A stretch of 64,000 nt of DNA, taken from NCBI RefSeq assembly GCF_001544615.1, contig NZ_FCNV02000003.1:310001-374000 (forward strand), read 5' to 3'. Origin of the DNA: Caballeronia concitans (GTDB lineage: Bacteria; Pseudomonadota; Gammaproteobacteria; Burkholderiales; Burkholderiaceae). Both the position numbers and the translations under genes were made by a program. Shown piece after piece: positions 44,495 through 52,131 of the stretch. The notes under the pieces were generated by a model. That model was not told the origin of the DNA, ran no database searches, and was given only the letters and a program-made list of their open reading frames with translations. Numbering within the stretch: position 1 is the stretch's first letter; each line of letters starts with the position of its first letter.

Positions 44495-45055
44495 ATGAAA
44501 ACGGTGCGATGGGCGCAACTGGATGGGACCGGCCTCGAACATCTGACGCTCGACACGCAAGCCGATGGCATCGTGATCGAGAGCGCGATCGTCGGCGAGA
44601 ACGATGGCGAAGCCTTCGGGCTGATGTATCGCATTGAATGCAATATGCAATGGCAGGTCACGCGTCTCGCGGTGCGGCTGGCGGGCGGCATCGCGTTCGA
44701 TCTGCGGCGCGGCGACGATATCGATGGCGCGCCCGACGTCTGGACCGATGCCGAAGGTACGCCGCAAGAGATGCTCAACGGCTGCATCGACGTGGACATC
44801 ATGGCGACGCCTTTCACCAACACCTTGCCGATCCGCCGCCTGCACTTGCAGCCCGGCGAGCGTCGTGTGATTCGCGTGGTGTATGCGAGCGTGCCGTCGA
44901 TGACCGTGAGCGCCGTCGATCAGGCTTATACGCGTCTGGGACCGGACCGGCGCTATCGCTTCGAAGGACTCGACACGGGCTTCGAAGCGGAGATCACGAC
45001 GGATGACGACGGCTTCGTCATCGACTATCCCGGCCTTTTCAGGCGCATCGTGTAA
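44495..45055 (+). CDS. Putative glycolipid-binding-domain protein
   Basis: This encodes 186 residues. It is a soluble beta-rich protein: MKTVRWAQLDGTGLEHLTL at the start, then YRIECNMQWQVTRLAVRL, WTDAEGTPQEMLNGCIDVDIMATPFTNTLPIRRL and VVYASVPSMTVSAVDQAYTRLGPDRRYRFEG. This fits the family annotated as putative glycolipid-binding (YkkN-like). It has no signal peptide, so the ligand is probably cytosolic. It lies 67 nt before selD in the same direction; no functional link is evident. Confidence 0.82.
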   Translation: MKTVRWAQLDGTGLEHLTLDTQADGIVIESAIVGENDGEAFGLMYRIECNMQWQVTRLAVRLAGGIAFDLRRGDDIDGAPDVWTDAEGTPQEMLNGCIDVDIMATPFTNTLPIRRLHLQPGERRVIRVVYASVPSMTVSAVDQAYTRLGPDRRYRFEGLDTGFEAEITTDDDGFVIDYPGLFRRIV

Positions 45056-45122
45056 AAGGCGCCTTCTGGCGTGACCGGCGATAATGTGGGTCATCGAACG
45101 AACTTTTTGCACGGTACACACG

Positions 45123-46193
45123 ATGACCACGACTCACGACACCCCGAATTCCCCGCGCCTCACGAGCCTTTCGCACGGCGGCGGCTGCGGCTGCAAGATC
45201 GCGCCGGGCCTGCTGGCCGAGTTGCTCAAGCGGAGCACGCCGATGGCCGCGTTCCCTGATCTTCTCGTCGGCAACGACACCGCGGACGACGCTGCCGTCT
45301 ACAAGCTCAACGACGAGCAGGCCATTGTGGCGACGACGGACTTCTTCATGCCGATCGTCGACGATCCCTTCGACTTCGGGCGCATCGCCGCGACCAATGC
45401 GCTGTCCGATGTCTACGCGATGGGCGGCAAGCCGATTCTTGCGCTCGCGCTCGTCGGCATGCCGATCAACGTGCTGCCGCACGAGGTGATCGCGCAAGTG
45501 CTGAAGGGCGGCGAGGCGGTCTGCGCGGAGGCGGGCATTCCGGTGGCGGGCGGTCATTCGATCGATTCCGTCGAGCCTATCTATGGACTCGCGGCGCTCG
45601 GCATCGTGCATCCGTCGCGCGTGAAGCGCAATGCCGCGGCGCGTGCTGGCGATGTGCTCGTGCTCGGCAAGCCGCTGGGCGTCGGCGTGCTGTCGGCGGC
45701 GTTGAAGAAGGACAAGCTCGACGCCGCCGGCTATGCCGCGATGATCGCCGCGACGACGAAGCTGAATCGCCCGGGCGCGGACCTCGCGCAACTCGACGGC
45801 GTCCATGCGCTGACCGATGTGACGGGCTTCGGCCTGCTCGGTCATACGCTGGAACTGGCGCGCGGCGCGCGGCTGACGGCGCGCATCCGCTATGCGGACT
45901 TGCCGTGGCTGCCGGGCGTGCGCGAGTTCGTGGGCGAGGGCATATTCACGGGCGCGTCGGGGCGCAACTGGGCGGCGTATGGCGCGGATGTGGTACTCAG
46001 CGAGTCGATCGATGGATCGATGGAAGCGGCCCGCGCCTTGCTTACAGATCCGCAAACATCCGGCGGACTGCTGGTTTCGTGCGCGCCCGAAGCCGTCGAC
46101 GACGTGCTCGCGATTTTCCGTGCCGACGGCTTCGGCCATGCGGCGGTGATTGGCGAGATGACGGACGGAGCGGGCCGCGTGGAAGTGAGATAA
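45123..46193 (+). CDS. selD: Selenide, water dikinase (selenophosphate synthase)
   Basis: This encodes 356 residues from ATG 45123. The Gly-rich loop SHGGGCGCKI carries Cys 22 (the Cys/Sec position) and Lys 25, matching C17/K20 of E. coli SelD; it is a Cys form, not selenoprotein. Aspartates for ATP-Mg binding lie in GNDTADDAAVYKL, TTDFFMPIVDDPFDFGRIAATNALSDVYAMGG. The C-terminal LTDPQTSGGLLVSC is conserved. It makes selenophosphate for selenocysteine or selenouridine. No selA, selB, selC or mnmH gene is in the window. Confidence 0.96.
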   Translation: MTTTHDTPNSPRLTSLSHGGGCGCKIAPGLLAELLKRSTPMAAFPDLLVGNDTADDAAVYKLNDEQAIVATTDFFMPIVDDPFDFGRIAATNALSDVYAMGGKPILALALVGMPINVLPHEVIAQVLKGGEAVCAEAGIPVAGGHSIDSVEPIYGLAALGIVHPSRVKRNAAARAGDVLVLGKPLGVGVLSAALKKDKLDAAGYAAMIAATTKLNRPGADLAQLDGVHALTDVTGFGLLGHTLELARGARLTARIRYADLPWLPGVREFVGEGIFTGASGRNWAAYGADVVLSESIDGSMEAARALLTDPQTSGGLLVSCAPEAVDDVLAIFRADGFGHAAVIGEMTDGAGRVEVR

Positions 46194-46220
46194 GCCGTCA
46201 TCAAGACGACCAAGGTGGAC

Positions 46221-47147
46221 ATGAACGAAGAATCGCCGAAAGCCATTTTCTACGCGCTCGCCGCGAACCTGGGCATTGCCGTGTTCAAGTACGGCGCGGC
46301 CGCGTTCACGGGATCGGGTTCGATGTTCGCCGAAGCCATCCACTCGACAGCCGATTGCGGCAATCAGTTGCTGTTGCTTCTGGGCCTGAAGCGATCGCGG
46401 GCGCCAGCGAATGCGCTGCATCCGTTGGGCTCGGGGCGAGAGGTCTACTTTTATGCGCTGGTGGTGGCGCTCTTGCTGTTCTTCGTGGGCGGGGCGTTCT
46501 CGGTGTATGAGGGGACGCATCGGCTGCTGCATCACGAACCGTTATCGAACCCGATCGTGGCGCTGGTGATACTGGGTGTATCGGTGGTGCTGGAGGCATT
46601 TTCGCTTGCGGGCGCGCTGCGTGAGATTCGCAAGGGCGCGCCGAACAAGACCTTATGGCGATGGTTCCGCGAGACGCGTGAGTCGGAATTATTGGTGGTG
46701 GCGGGCGAAGATATAGCGGCGCTGGCGGGCCTTGCGATAGCGTTCGCGGCGGTGTTGCTGACGATGATCACGGGCAATGCGGCGTATGACGCGGCGGGAT
46801 CGATTGGCGTGGGTGTGTTGCTGATGGTGATTGCGTTTCTGGTGGCACGCGAGGTGAAGTCGATGATCGTGGGTGAATCGGCGAGTCCGGAGGTGCGTCG
46901 CGCGATCGATGCGCGGTTGCGCGCGAGACCGGAGATCACGCGAATAATTAGCCTTATTACGTTGCAGTGGGGCAAGCACATTGTGGTGGCGGTGCAGGCG
47001 GAGATGATTGAGTATGCGAGCGGCCGCGCAATGATCGATGCGATCAACGTAATAGAGGAGGACTTGCAGAATGCGTTTCCGGAAATCCGCTGGGTCTTCT
47101 TCGAACCGGACGTGCAAAAAGAAGCGAATGAGCGCGCAGCAGCATAA
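46221..47147 (+). CDS. Cation diffusion facilitator (SLC30A9-like)
   Basis: This encodes 308 residues from ATG 46221 with AAGGTGG upstream; GTG 46215 is an alternative. It has six membrane helices. Helix 2 has FAEAIHSTADCGNQLLLLLG (His and Asp of the metal site), followed by NALHPLGSGREVYFYALVVALLLFFVGGAFSVYEG, the pattern of the ZnT9/SLC30A9 branch. Helix 5 has AGEDIAALAGLAIAF. A C-terminal cytosolic domain follows. It probably exports Zn2+ or another divalent ion by proton exchange. It lies 27 nt after selD, maybe co-transcribed. Confidence 0.9.
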   Translation: MNEESPKAIFYALAANLGIAVFKYGAAAFTGSGSMFAEAIHSTADCGNQLLLLLGLKRSRAPANALHPLGSGREVYFYALVVALLLFFVGGAFSVYEGTHRLLHHEPLSNPIVALVILGVSVVLEAFSLAGALREIRKGAPNKTLWRWFRETRESELLVVAGEDIAALAGLAIAFAAVLLTMITGNAAYDAAGSIGVGVLLMVIAFLVAREVKSMIVGESASPEVRRAIDARLRARPEITRIISLITLQWGKHIVVAVQAEMIEYASGRAMIDAINVIEEDLQNAFPEIRWVFFEPDVQKEANERAAA

Positions 47148-47726
47148 ACAACTCAACCCGCATTGCGACGAGCGTCCCGAAGGTGTTAACGAGCCGAGGG
47201 GCTCGGAGGACGTGGCGCACAGTGGGCGCGGAGGGTGATTCAGGGCTGTGTCAAGCTGAGTGCCAACGCGGCTCTACGGAGTGCACCGTCAACAAGGAAA
47301 CAGCGGGCGAAAAAGCTGCTTTCTTTGGTTACTTTCTTTGCAGCAGCAAAGAAAGTGACCCCCGCCCCGGGTAGGGACGCGCCAATAGACCGACACGAAA
47401 AAAAGAAAATCAAGGCAGGCAGAGGCGCAGAACTAGAAGCCTCACCGGAAGCGAAAGCAGAAGAAGCCACCGGCGCATCGTGCGCCAGATCCCGCGAAGC
47501 ACCCGCACGAGCAGGAGCACTTAGTGCTATAGAAACCAGACAGCCGAAACCCGCGAAGACCTTACGAAATTGCAAAGCCATAACCATTGCGTTCGAATAT
47601 CGAGTCATCAATAAACCCGGGCGCGGAGAGCGCTTCAGGGGCATGAAGTAGCAGCCTCCGTACCGCCGGCGACACGCCGGCAACCTCGCATCGAGTCCCC
47701 GAAATTACGTAATCTTCATCCGACCC
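47148..47726. other. Gene-free 579-nt stretch with repeat-type sequence
   Basis: There is no gene with codon bias and a ribosome site. The only ordered element is the TTTCTTTG/CAAAGAAA repeat described separately. Open frames crossing it translate the repeat (e.g. FFGYFLCSSKESDPRPG), a known source of false small genes. A palindrome ATTACGTAAT lies at 47704-47713, just before the channel gene. Confidence 0.6.
47327..47360. repeat. Intergenic TTTCTTTG/CAAAGAAA inverted repeat
   Basis: GGTTACTTTCTTTGC (47327-47341), loop AGCA, GCAAAGAAAGTGACC (47346-47360): a 15-bp stem with one mismatch. From memory, similar sequence recurs between genes in Burkholderiaceae genomes. Its origin and role are unclear; it may be a REP-like element or a transcript end. 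Confidence 0.7.
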
Positions 47727-50267
47727 ATGCGCAAATTCATTCTTGCTTTCTATCTGATCGCCATCGCGATTCTTTCCCAGAATGCCGATGCAGCCGCGCC
47801 GCAATCCGCGTCTCAGCCCGCTGTCGCGCTGACGCCGCAGCAGGCCCGCGATGCGCTCTCGGTCCTGAACGATCCGCAGCGCCGCGCGCAAGTCGCCGAT
47901 ACGTTGCGCGCCGTCGCGGCAGCAGGCGCACTGGCCGCGCCCGCCAGCGCCACACAGCCGGCGTCGTCGGCGGCACCTGCGTCGGGTGCCTCGGGCGTGC
48001 TCGCCAATTCGTTGACCGCAAACGGCCTCGCGTCGCAACTGTCGCGTCAGGCGGGCCACTGGCTCGTGCACTTCGGCACCGGCCTGCGGCACTCGGCTGC
48101 CGCGCTGCTGAACGTGCGCTCGGTGGCGTACTGGTGGCGTGACCGCATCGATTCCCCGCAGGAGCGCGCACTGCTCGTGCATGTCGTGCTGATGGTGCTG
48201 GCGTCGCTCGTGCCCGCGTTGCTGATCGAATATTTCGCGTCGCGGCTCTTGCGCCGACCGCGCGAGAAGATCGCGGCGCGCGGCATTAGCGATGCCGAAG
48301 CGCGCGAACCCGAACTCGTGCACGAACAACGCGCCGCCGAGCGCGCCGAAGACACGGCGCAGCGCACCGGCGACGAAGTCGCGATGCACGTCGCCGAGCG
48401 CAAGGCCGACACCGCTCGCGGAAAGCGGCACGCGGCGCACCACTGGACCTTGCTGCAACGTCTGCCGAGCGCGTTGTTGTATCTCGTGTACAACCTGATC
48501 CCGCTCGGCGTGTTCATGGGCGCGGTGACGATCCTGATGTCTATTTTCGTCGATGACAACACGACCGAAGCGCATGTCGCCGGCGCGCTCATCGACGTGT
48601 ATCTCGTCTGCCGCGCGGTGATGATTCTCTGTGCGTTCTTCATCGCGCCGCGTGCCCGCGGGCTGCGCCTCCTTCAGATGCGCGATCAGTACGCGGCTTA
48701 CACGTATCGCTGGCTGCGGCGCATCGTGATCGTCGCGGGGGCGGGCATCGCGCTCGCGAACGGCTGCGAGCCGCTCGGCTTGTCCAATGCTGCGCATATC
48801 GCGATCCTCAAGATCGTCACGCTCGTGGTCCATCTGATGATCGCGTGGGTGATCTTCGAATCGCGCAGGATCGTCGGCGAGAGCATTCGACAGCGCATGT
48901 CGGCGCATCGCTCGGTGGCGCTCGTCGGCAGCTGGGTGGCGGACGTCTGGGCCGGCGTCGCGATCTTCTTCGTGATGGCGATGTGGTTCGTCTGGGCGCT
49001 CGGCGTGCAGAACGGCTACGCGACGCTCTTCCATCTGGGCGGCGTATCGCTGCTGGTGCTGGTCGGCTCGCGCGTGGCGGCGATCGTCGCGTTCGGCGCA
49101 CTCGGGCGACTCTTTCGCGACAACGACGAGGAAGTCGATTTCGCCAGCCAGTCGATCGTGCATCGGCACGCTTACCGCTATTACCCGGTTCTGCGACGCA
49201 TCGTGCAGACGGTGATCGGCGTGGCGACCGTCATCGCGCTGCTCGAAGTGTGGGGCGTGCATGTCCTGCGCTTCTTCACGTCGGGCGGCGTCGGCAACCG
49301 GCTCGCATCGGCGCTGCTGACGATCGCGGTGGCTGCGGTGTTCGCGGTCCTCGTCTGGGAGACGGCGAACGTGTTCGTCGAACGACGCCTCGATCAGTGG
49401 AACAACACGGGCGATCGCGTGCGCGCCGCACGCCTGCGCACGCTCTTGCCGATGATGCGCAGCGCGTTGTTCATCGTCATCGCGATGGTGGTGGTGCTGA
49501 CGGGACTCTCGGAGATCGGCGTGAACACCGCGCCGCTGCTGGCGAGCGCGAGCATCTTCGGTGTGGCGCTCGGCTTCGGCTCGCAAAAGCTCGTGCAGGA
49601 TTTCATTACGGGCATTTTCCTGCTGATGGAAAACGCGATGCAGGTCGGCGACTGGGTGACGGTGTCGGGCGTATCGGGAACGGTGGAGTATTTGTCGATT
49701 CGCACGGTGCGTCTGCGCGGCGGCGACGGATCGCTCTACACCGTTCCGTTCAGCTCCGTGACGACGGTGAACAACACGAACCGGGGCATCGGCAATGCGG
49801 CGGTGCGCGTGTCGATTGCGCTGGGTCAGGACGTCGATCTCGCCATCTCCACGCTCAAGGAGATCGGCTCGGCGTTGCGCGAGGACGAAGCCTTCCGCGA
49901 CGGCATCCTGTCCGATTTCAGCTTCTGGGGCGTCGATGCCGTCGACGGGTCGACTGTCACGCTCGCCGGCCAGATCCAGTGCCGCGACAGCGCGCGCTGG
50001 CCGGTGCAGCGCGAATTCAATCGCCGCATCCTGAACGAGTTCACGGCGCGGGGTATCGAGATCGCGAATCCGCAGCGTAACTTCGTCATTGTCAACGGCA
50101 ACGGCCAGGACACGACGCAAGACATGCAGGACGAAAGCGACAAGGCCGGCGCGGACCAGCGCGCGGAGCCGTCGAAGGCGGCGCAGCATCCGACGAACGA
50201 AGCCGCGTCCGGCAACGATGCCGCCTCCAGCGTGCCGCCGCCGCGCGGTGCGCAGAGCGGGACGTGA
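47727..50267 (+). CDS. MscS-family mechanosensitive channel, large (YbiO/MscM-like)
   Basis: This encodes 846 residues. A signal peptide (1-22) is followed by a Gln/Ala-rich periplasmic region to about 125. Then come many membrane helices, with a charged cytosolic insert near 185-235 (EAREPELVHEQRAAERAEDTAQ). The pore-lining helix and MscS domain are at about 590-790: TAPLLASASIFGVALGFGSQKLVQDFITGIFLLMENAMQVGDWVTVSGVSGTVEYLSIRTVRLRGGDGSLYTVPFSSVTTVNN. It opens under membrane tension to release solutes on osmotic downshift. The tail of about 50 residues is polar and disordered. Confidence 0.9.
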   Translation: MRKFILAFYLIAIAILSQNADAAAPQSASQPAVALTPQQARDALSVLNDPQRRAQVADTLRAVAAAGALAAPASATQPASSAAPASGASGVLANSLTANGLASQLSRQAGHWLVHFGTGLRHSAAALLNVRSVAYWWRDRIDSPQERALLVHVVLMVLASLVPALLIEYFASRLLRRPREKIAARGISDAEAREPELVHEQRAAERAEDTAQRTGDEVAMHVAERKADTARGKRHAAHHWTLLQRLPSALLYLVYNLIPLGVFMGAVTILMSIFVDDNTTEAHVAGALIDVYLVCRAVMILCAFFIAPRARGLRLLQMRDQYAAYTYRWLRRIVIVAGAGIALANGCEPLGLSNAAHIAILKIVTLVVHLMIAWVIFESRRIVGESIRQRMSAHRSVALVGSWVADVWAGVAIFFVMAMWFVWALGVQNGYATLFHLGGVSLLVLVGSRVAAIVAFGALGRLFRDNDEEVDFASQSIVHRHAYRYYPVLRRIVQTVIGVATVIALLEVWGVHVLRFFTSGGVGNRLASALLTIAVAAVFAVLVWETANVFVERRLDQWNNTGDRVRAARLRTLLPMMRSALFIVIAMVVVLTGLSEIGVNTAPLLASASIFGVALGFGSQKLVQDFITGIFLLMENAMQVGDWVTVSGVSGTVEYLSIRTVRLRGGDGSLYTVPFSSVTTVNNTNRGIGNAAVRVSIALGQDVDLAISTLKEIGSALREDEAFRDGILSDFSFWGVDAVDGSTVTLAGQIQCRDSARWPVQREFNRRILNEFTARGIEIANPQRNFVIVNGNGQDTTQDMQDESDKAGADQRAEPSKAAQHPTNEAASGNDAASSVPPPRGAQSGT

Positions 50268-50275
50268 CGCGTAAC

Positions 50276-50300
50276 CGCGCCGTTCAACCGTAACGGCGCG
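50276..50300. other. GC-rich hairpin after the channel gene
   Basis: CGCGCCGTT/AACGGCGCG, 9-bp perfect stem with a 7-nt loop, 9 nt after the stop codon. No T-run follows, so it may stabilise or only pause the transcript. Confidence 0.5.
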
Positions 50301-50439
50301 GCGACTGTCGATGAGGCGCCCTCCGCCCGGACGACGCGGCCTCCGCCAAGCCGTGCGATCCTACGTTTGTACCTGGCAAGGTATCCGTTCGCTCGGGAAA
50401 TCGGCATGTTTTGGACCGCGTGGCGAAACGGTGCATACC

Positions 50440-50955
50440 ACCGTTGTCCGGACAGAAACAAGACCGCCCGTACGATGTTACAGACGCTGTAACAACCGCT
50501 TTGCAAAAACTACCTTATTAAGCGTGAATCGGTAAAACATGGAATTACGCCTTTTTTACCGGTTTTCCCGCATATTCCCGCGTCTCAAAAATACCTTCGA
50601 TAACTGTCAACCGAATCCCGCAACGCCCCGTTGTTGCGGGCGTCAGGCAATTATTCTTATCAAAAACTAGCCTGCGTAGATCGGTCCGAAGCGACGGCAC
50701 ATCCTACGAAATGACGCGGTCATTTTTTCTGATCCAAAAGTTACCGATTCAAAGTGTTGTTTGCAACGAAATATTATTGAGATGATCTTGCTTTCGTTTC
50801 AGCCGGTACTTAGAATCCGTTTCACAGTAGCTGTTACAAGATGTAACGCGCTGTATCAAAGTACGTAGCCGGTCTAAACCGGCACGGCGAGGGAATAAAA
50901 AAGATAGCGGCAACAAGCCTGCGGGAAATTCGGGGATTTACTGGAAGCAGCAACC
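50440..50955 (+). promoter_or_regulatory. AT-rich, hairpin-dense 5' region of flhDC
   Basis: This stretch is visibly AT-richer than its surroundings and has no gene. It holds six perfect inverted repeats: TGTTACAG-ACG-CTGTAACA (50476-50494), CGGTAAAA/TTTTACCG (50530-50561), CCCGCAAC/GTTGCGGG (50617-50640), AAATGAC-GCG-GTCATTT (50709-50725), AACGAAA/TTTCGTT (50765-50798) and GTTACA-AGA-TGTAAC (50833-50847). The first and last share GTTACA...TGTAAC half-sites. They may be operators, leader-RNA hairpins or both. A GGAAG site precedes flhD. No single promoter stands out. Confidence 0.55.
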
Positions 50956-51273
50956 ATGAACGGTCGCGAAACGCTGGAATCGATCCGGGAAATCAACTTG
51001 TCGTACATCATGCTCGCTCAGCGTCTGCTGCGCGAGGATCGGGCAATCGGAATGTTCCGACTCGGTCTTTCGAAGGAACTGGCTGATTTGCTGTCCGGGC
51101 TGACGCTCGCGCAGGTCGTCAAGCTTGCTCAGTCGGACAACTTGCTTTGCGCGTTCCGCTTCAACGATCACACGATGTTGTCGGCGCTGACGCAACCCGC
51201 GAAGAACGCGGACATTGCGCCGACGCACGCCGCAATCCTGCTGGCTGGCCAGCCGGCCGAACAGTTCGCTTAA
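50956..51273 (+). CDS. flhD: Flagellar transcriptional activator FlhD
   Basis: This encodes 105 residues. The sequence LESIREINLSYIMLAQRLLREDRAIGMFRLGLSKELADLLSGLTLAQVVKLAQSDNLLCAFRF follows FlhD throughout. With FlhC it forms the D4C2 complex that, with sigma-70, activates class II flagellar genes. flhC follows after 16 nt. The long upstream leader suggests control at several levels. Confidence 0.96.
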   Translation: MNGRETLESIREINLSYIMLAQRLLREDRAIGMFRLGLSKELADLLSGLTLAQVVKLAQSDNLLCAFRFNDHTMLSALTQPAKNADIAPTHAAILLAGQPAEQFA

Positions 51274-51289
51274 GAGCCCGGAGCGAGCC

Positions 51290-51961
51290 ATGCTGAAGAA
51301 GAGCCTCACTGAAGACGCCCAGGAAGTGTTCCGCGCAATCGCGCTGATCGAGCTCGGCGCGCGCATGCAAGTGCTGGAGAGCGAACTGACGCTCTCGCGG
51401 GACCGCATGATTCGTCTCTATCGCGAAGTGAAGGGCGTATCGCCGCCCAAGGGCATGCTGCCGTTCTCGGCGGACTGGTACATGACGTGGCTCGCGAACA
51501 TCCACGCATCGCTTTTCTACAACACCTATACGTTCCTCAAGAACGAAGCCGGTTGCTCGCATCTCGATGCGTTGACCAAGGGGTATCGGCTGTATCTCGA
51601 GCACTGCAACCATAGCGGCGCCGAGGCGGTACTCGATCTCACGCGGGCCTGGACTCTTGTGCGCTTCTTCGACGCGGGCATGCTGCAGATGACACCCTGC
51701 TGCCGATGCACCGGGAAGTTTGTCGCACACAAACATGATTTGCAGAACAACGTGGTGTGCGGGGCCTGCCAGCCGCCGTCACGCGCGGGGAAGACCAAGA
51801 AAGCGGCGGCCGCGAAACAGGCCGTTCAAGAAGCCGCTCTGGAGGTGGTATCGAGCAAGAACGAAGTGCCGCAAGCACCGGTTCATCCGGAGCGGATCGC
51901 ACTCGATCACGTTGTGGCGTCGCAGCCGCAACGCGCAAGCCTGGTCGCACAGGCTGCTTAG
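51290..51961 (+). CDS. flhC: Flagellar transcriptional activator FlhC
   Basis: This encodes 223 residues from ATG 51290 (GGAGCGAGCC). FlhC blocks: EVFRAIALIELGARMQVLESELTLSRDRMIRLYREVKGVSPPKGMLPFSADWYMTW and the zinc site PCCRCTGKFVAHKHDLQNNVVCGAC with four Cys. The DNA-binding partner of FlhD. The C-terminus runs about 40-50 residues past the zinc site, rich in Lys, Ala and Val, longer than E. coli FlhC (192 residues); the tail may be disordered. Confidence 0.96.
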   Translation: MLKKSLTEDAQEVFRAIALIELGARMQVLESELTLSRDRMIRLYREVKGVSPPKGMLPFSADWYMTWLANIHASLFYNTYTFLKNEAGCSHLDALTKGYRLYLEHCNHSGAEAVLDLTRAWTLVRFFDAGMLQMTPCCRCTGKFVAHKHDLQNNVVCGACQPPSRAGKTKKAAAAKQAVQEAALEVVSSKNEVPQAPVHPERIALDHVVASQPQRASLVAQAA

Positions 51962-52038
51962 GCGGTAGCGGCGCCGGTTCGTCCCTCGGGAGCCATCTTC
52001 TGGATGGCGGACGACCGGCACCGCTGCCGTGTTTTACT
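51961..52038 (+). terminator. Long imperfect hairpin after flhC
   Basis: The left arm 51961-51984 pairs imperfectly with the right arm 52009-52028 (about 17 paired bases), followed by a T-rich stretch (GTGTTTTACTTC). It probably ends the flhDC transcript; the T-run is broken, so strength is uncertain. Confidence 0.5.
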
Positions 52039-52131
52039 TCTTTTCTCATTGCGCCGTTCGCGCGCATCGCAGGCTTTCTTCCATCGCCCAAGTAAAATGC
52101 TTCGATAGCACGCGCTCTCGAAGGATTCGCC

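Noticed and set aside
45186-45200. Selenocysteine at the SelD active site
   Set aside because: The codon is TGC (Cys), not TGA; no need for a SECIS element.
47235-47651. Small frame over the 47327 repeat (FFGYFLCSSKESDPRPG-type)
   Set aside because: The product comes from the intergenic repeat; no ribosome site or family.
47562-50189. An 875-codon minus-strand frame opposite the MscS-type gene
   Set aside because: A high-GC shadow; MscS motifs and the signal peptide are on the plus strand.
51962-52131. LexA box upstream of polB
   Set aside because: No CTG-N10-CAG or close variant was found by eye.
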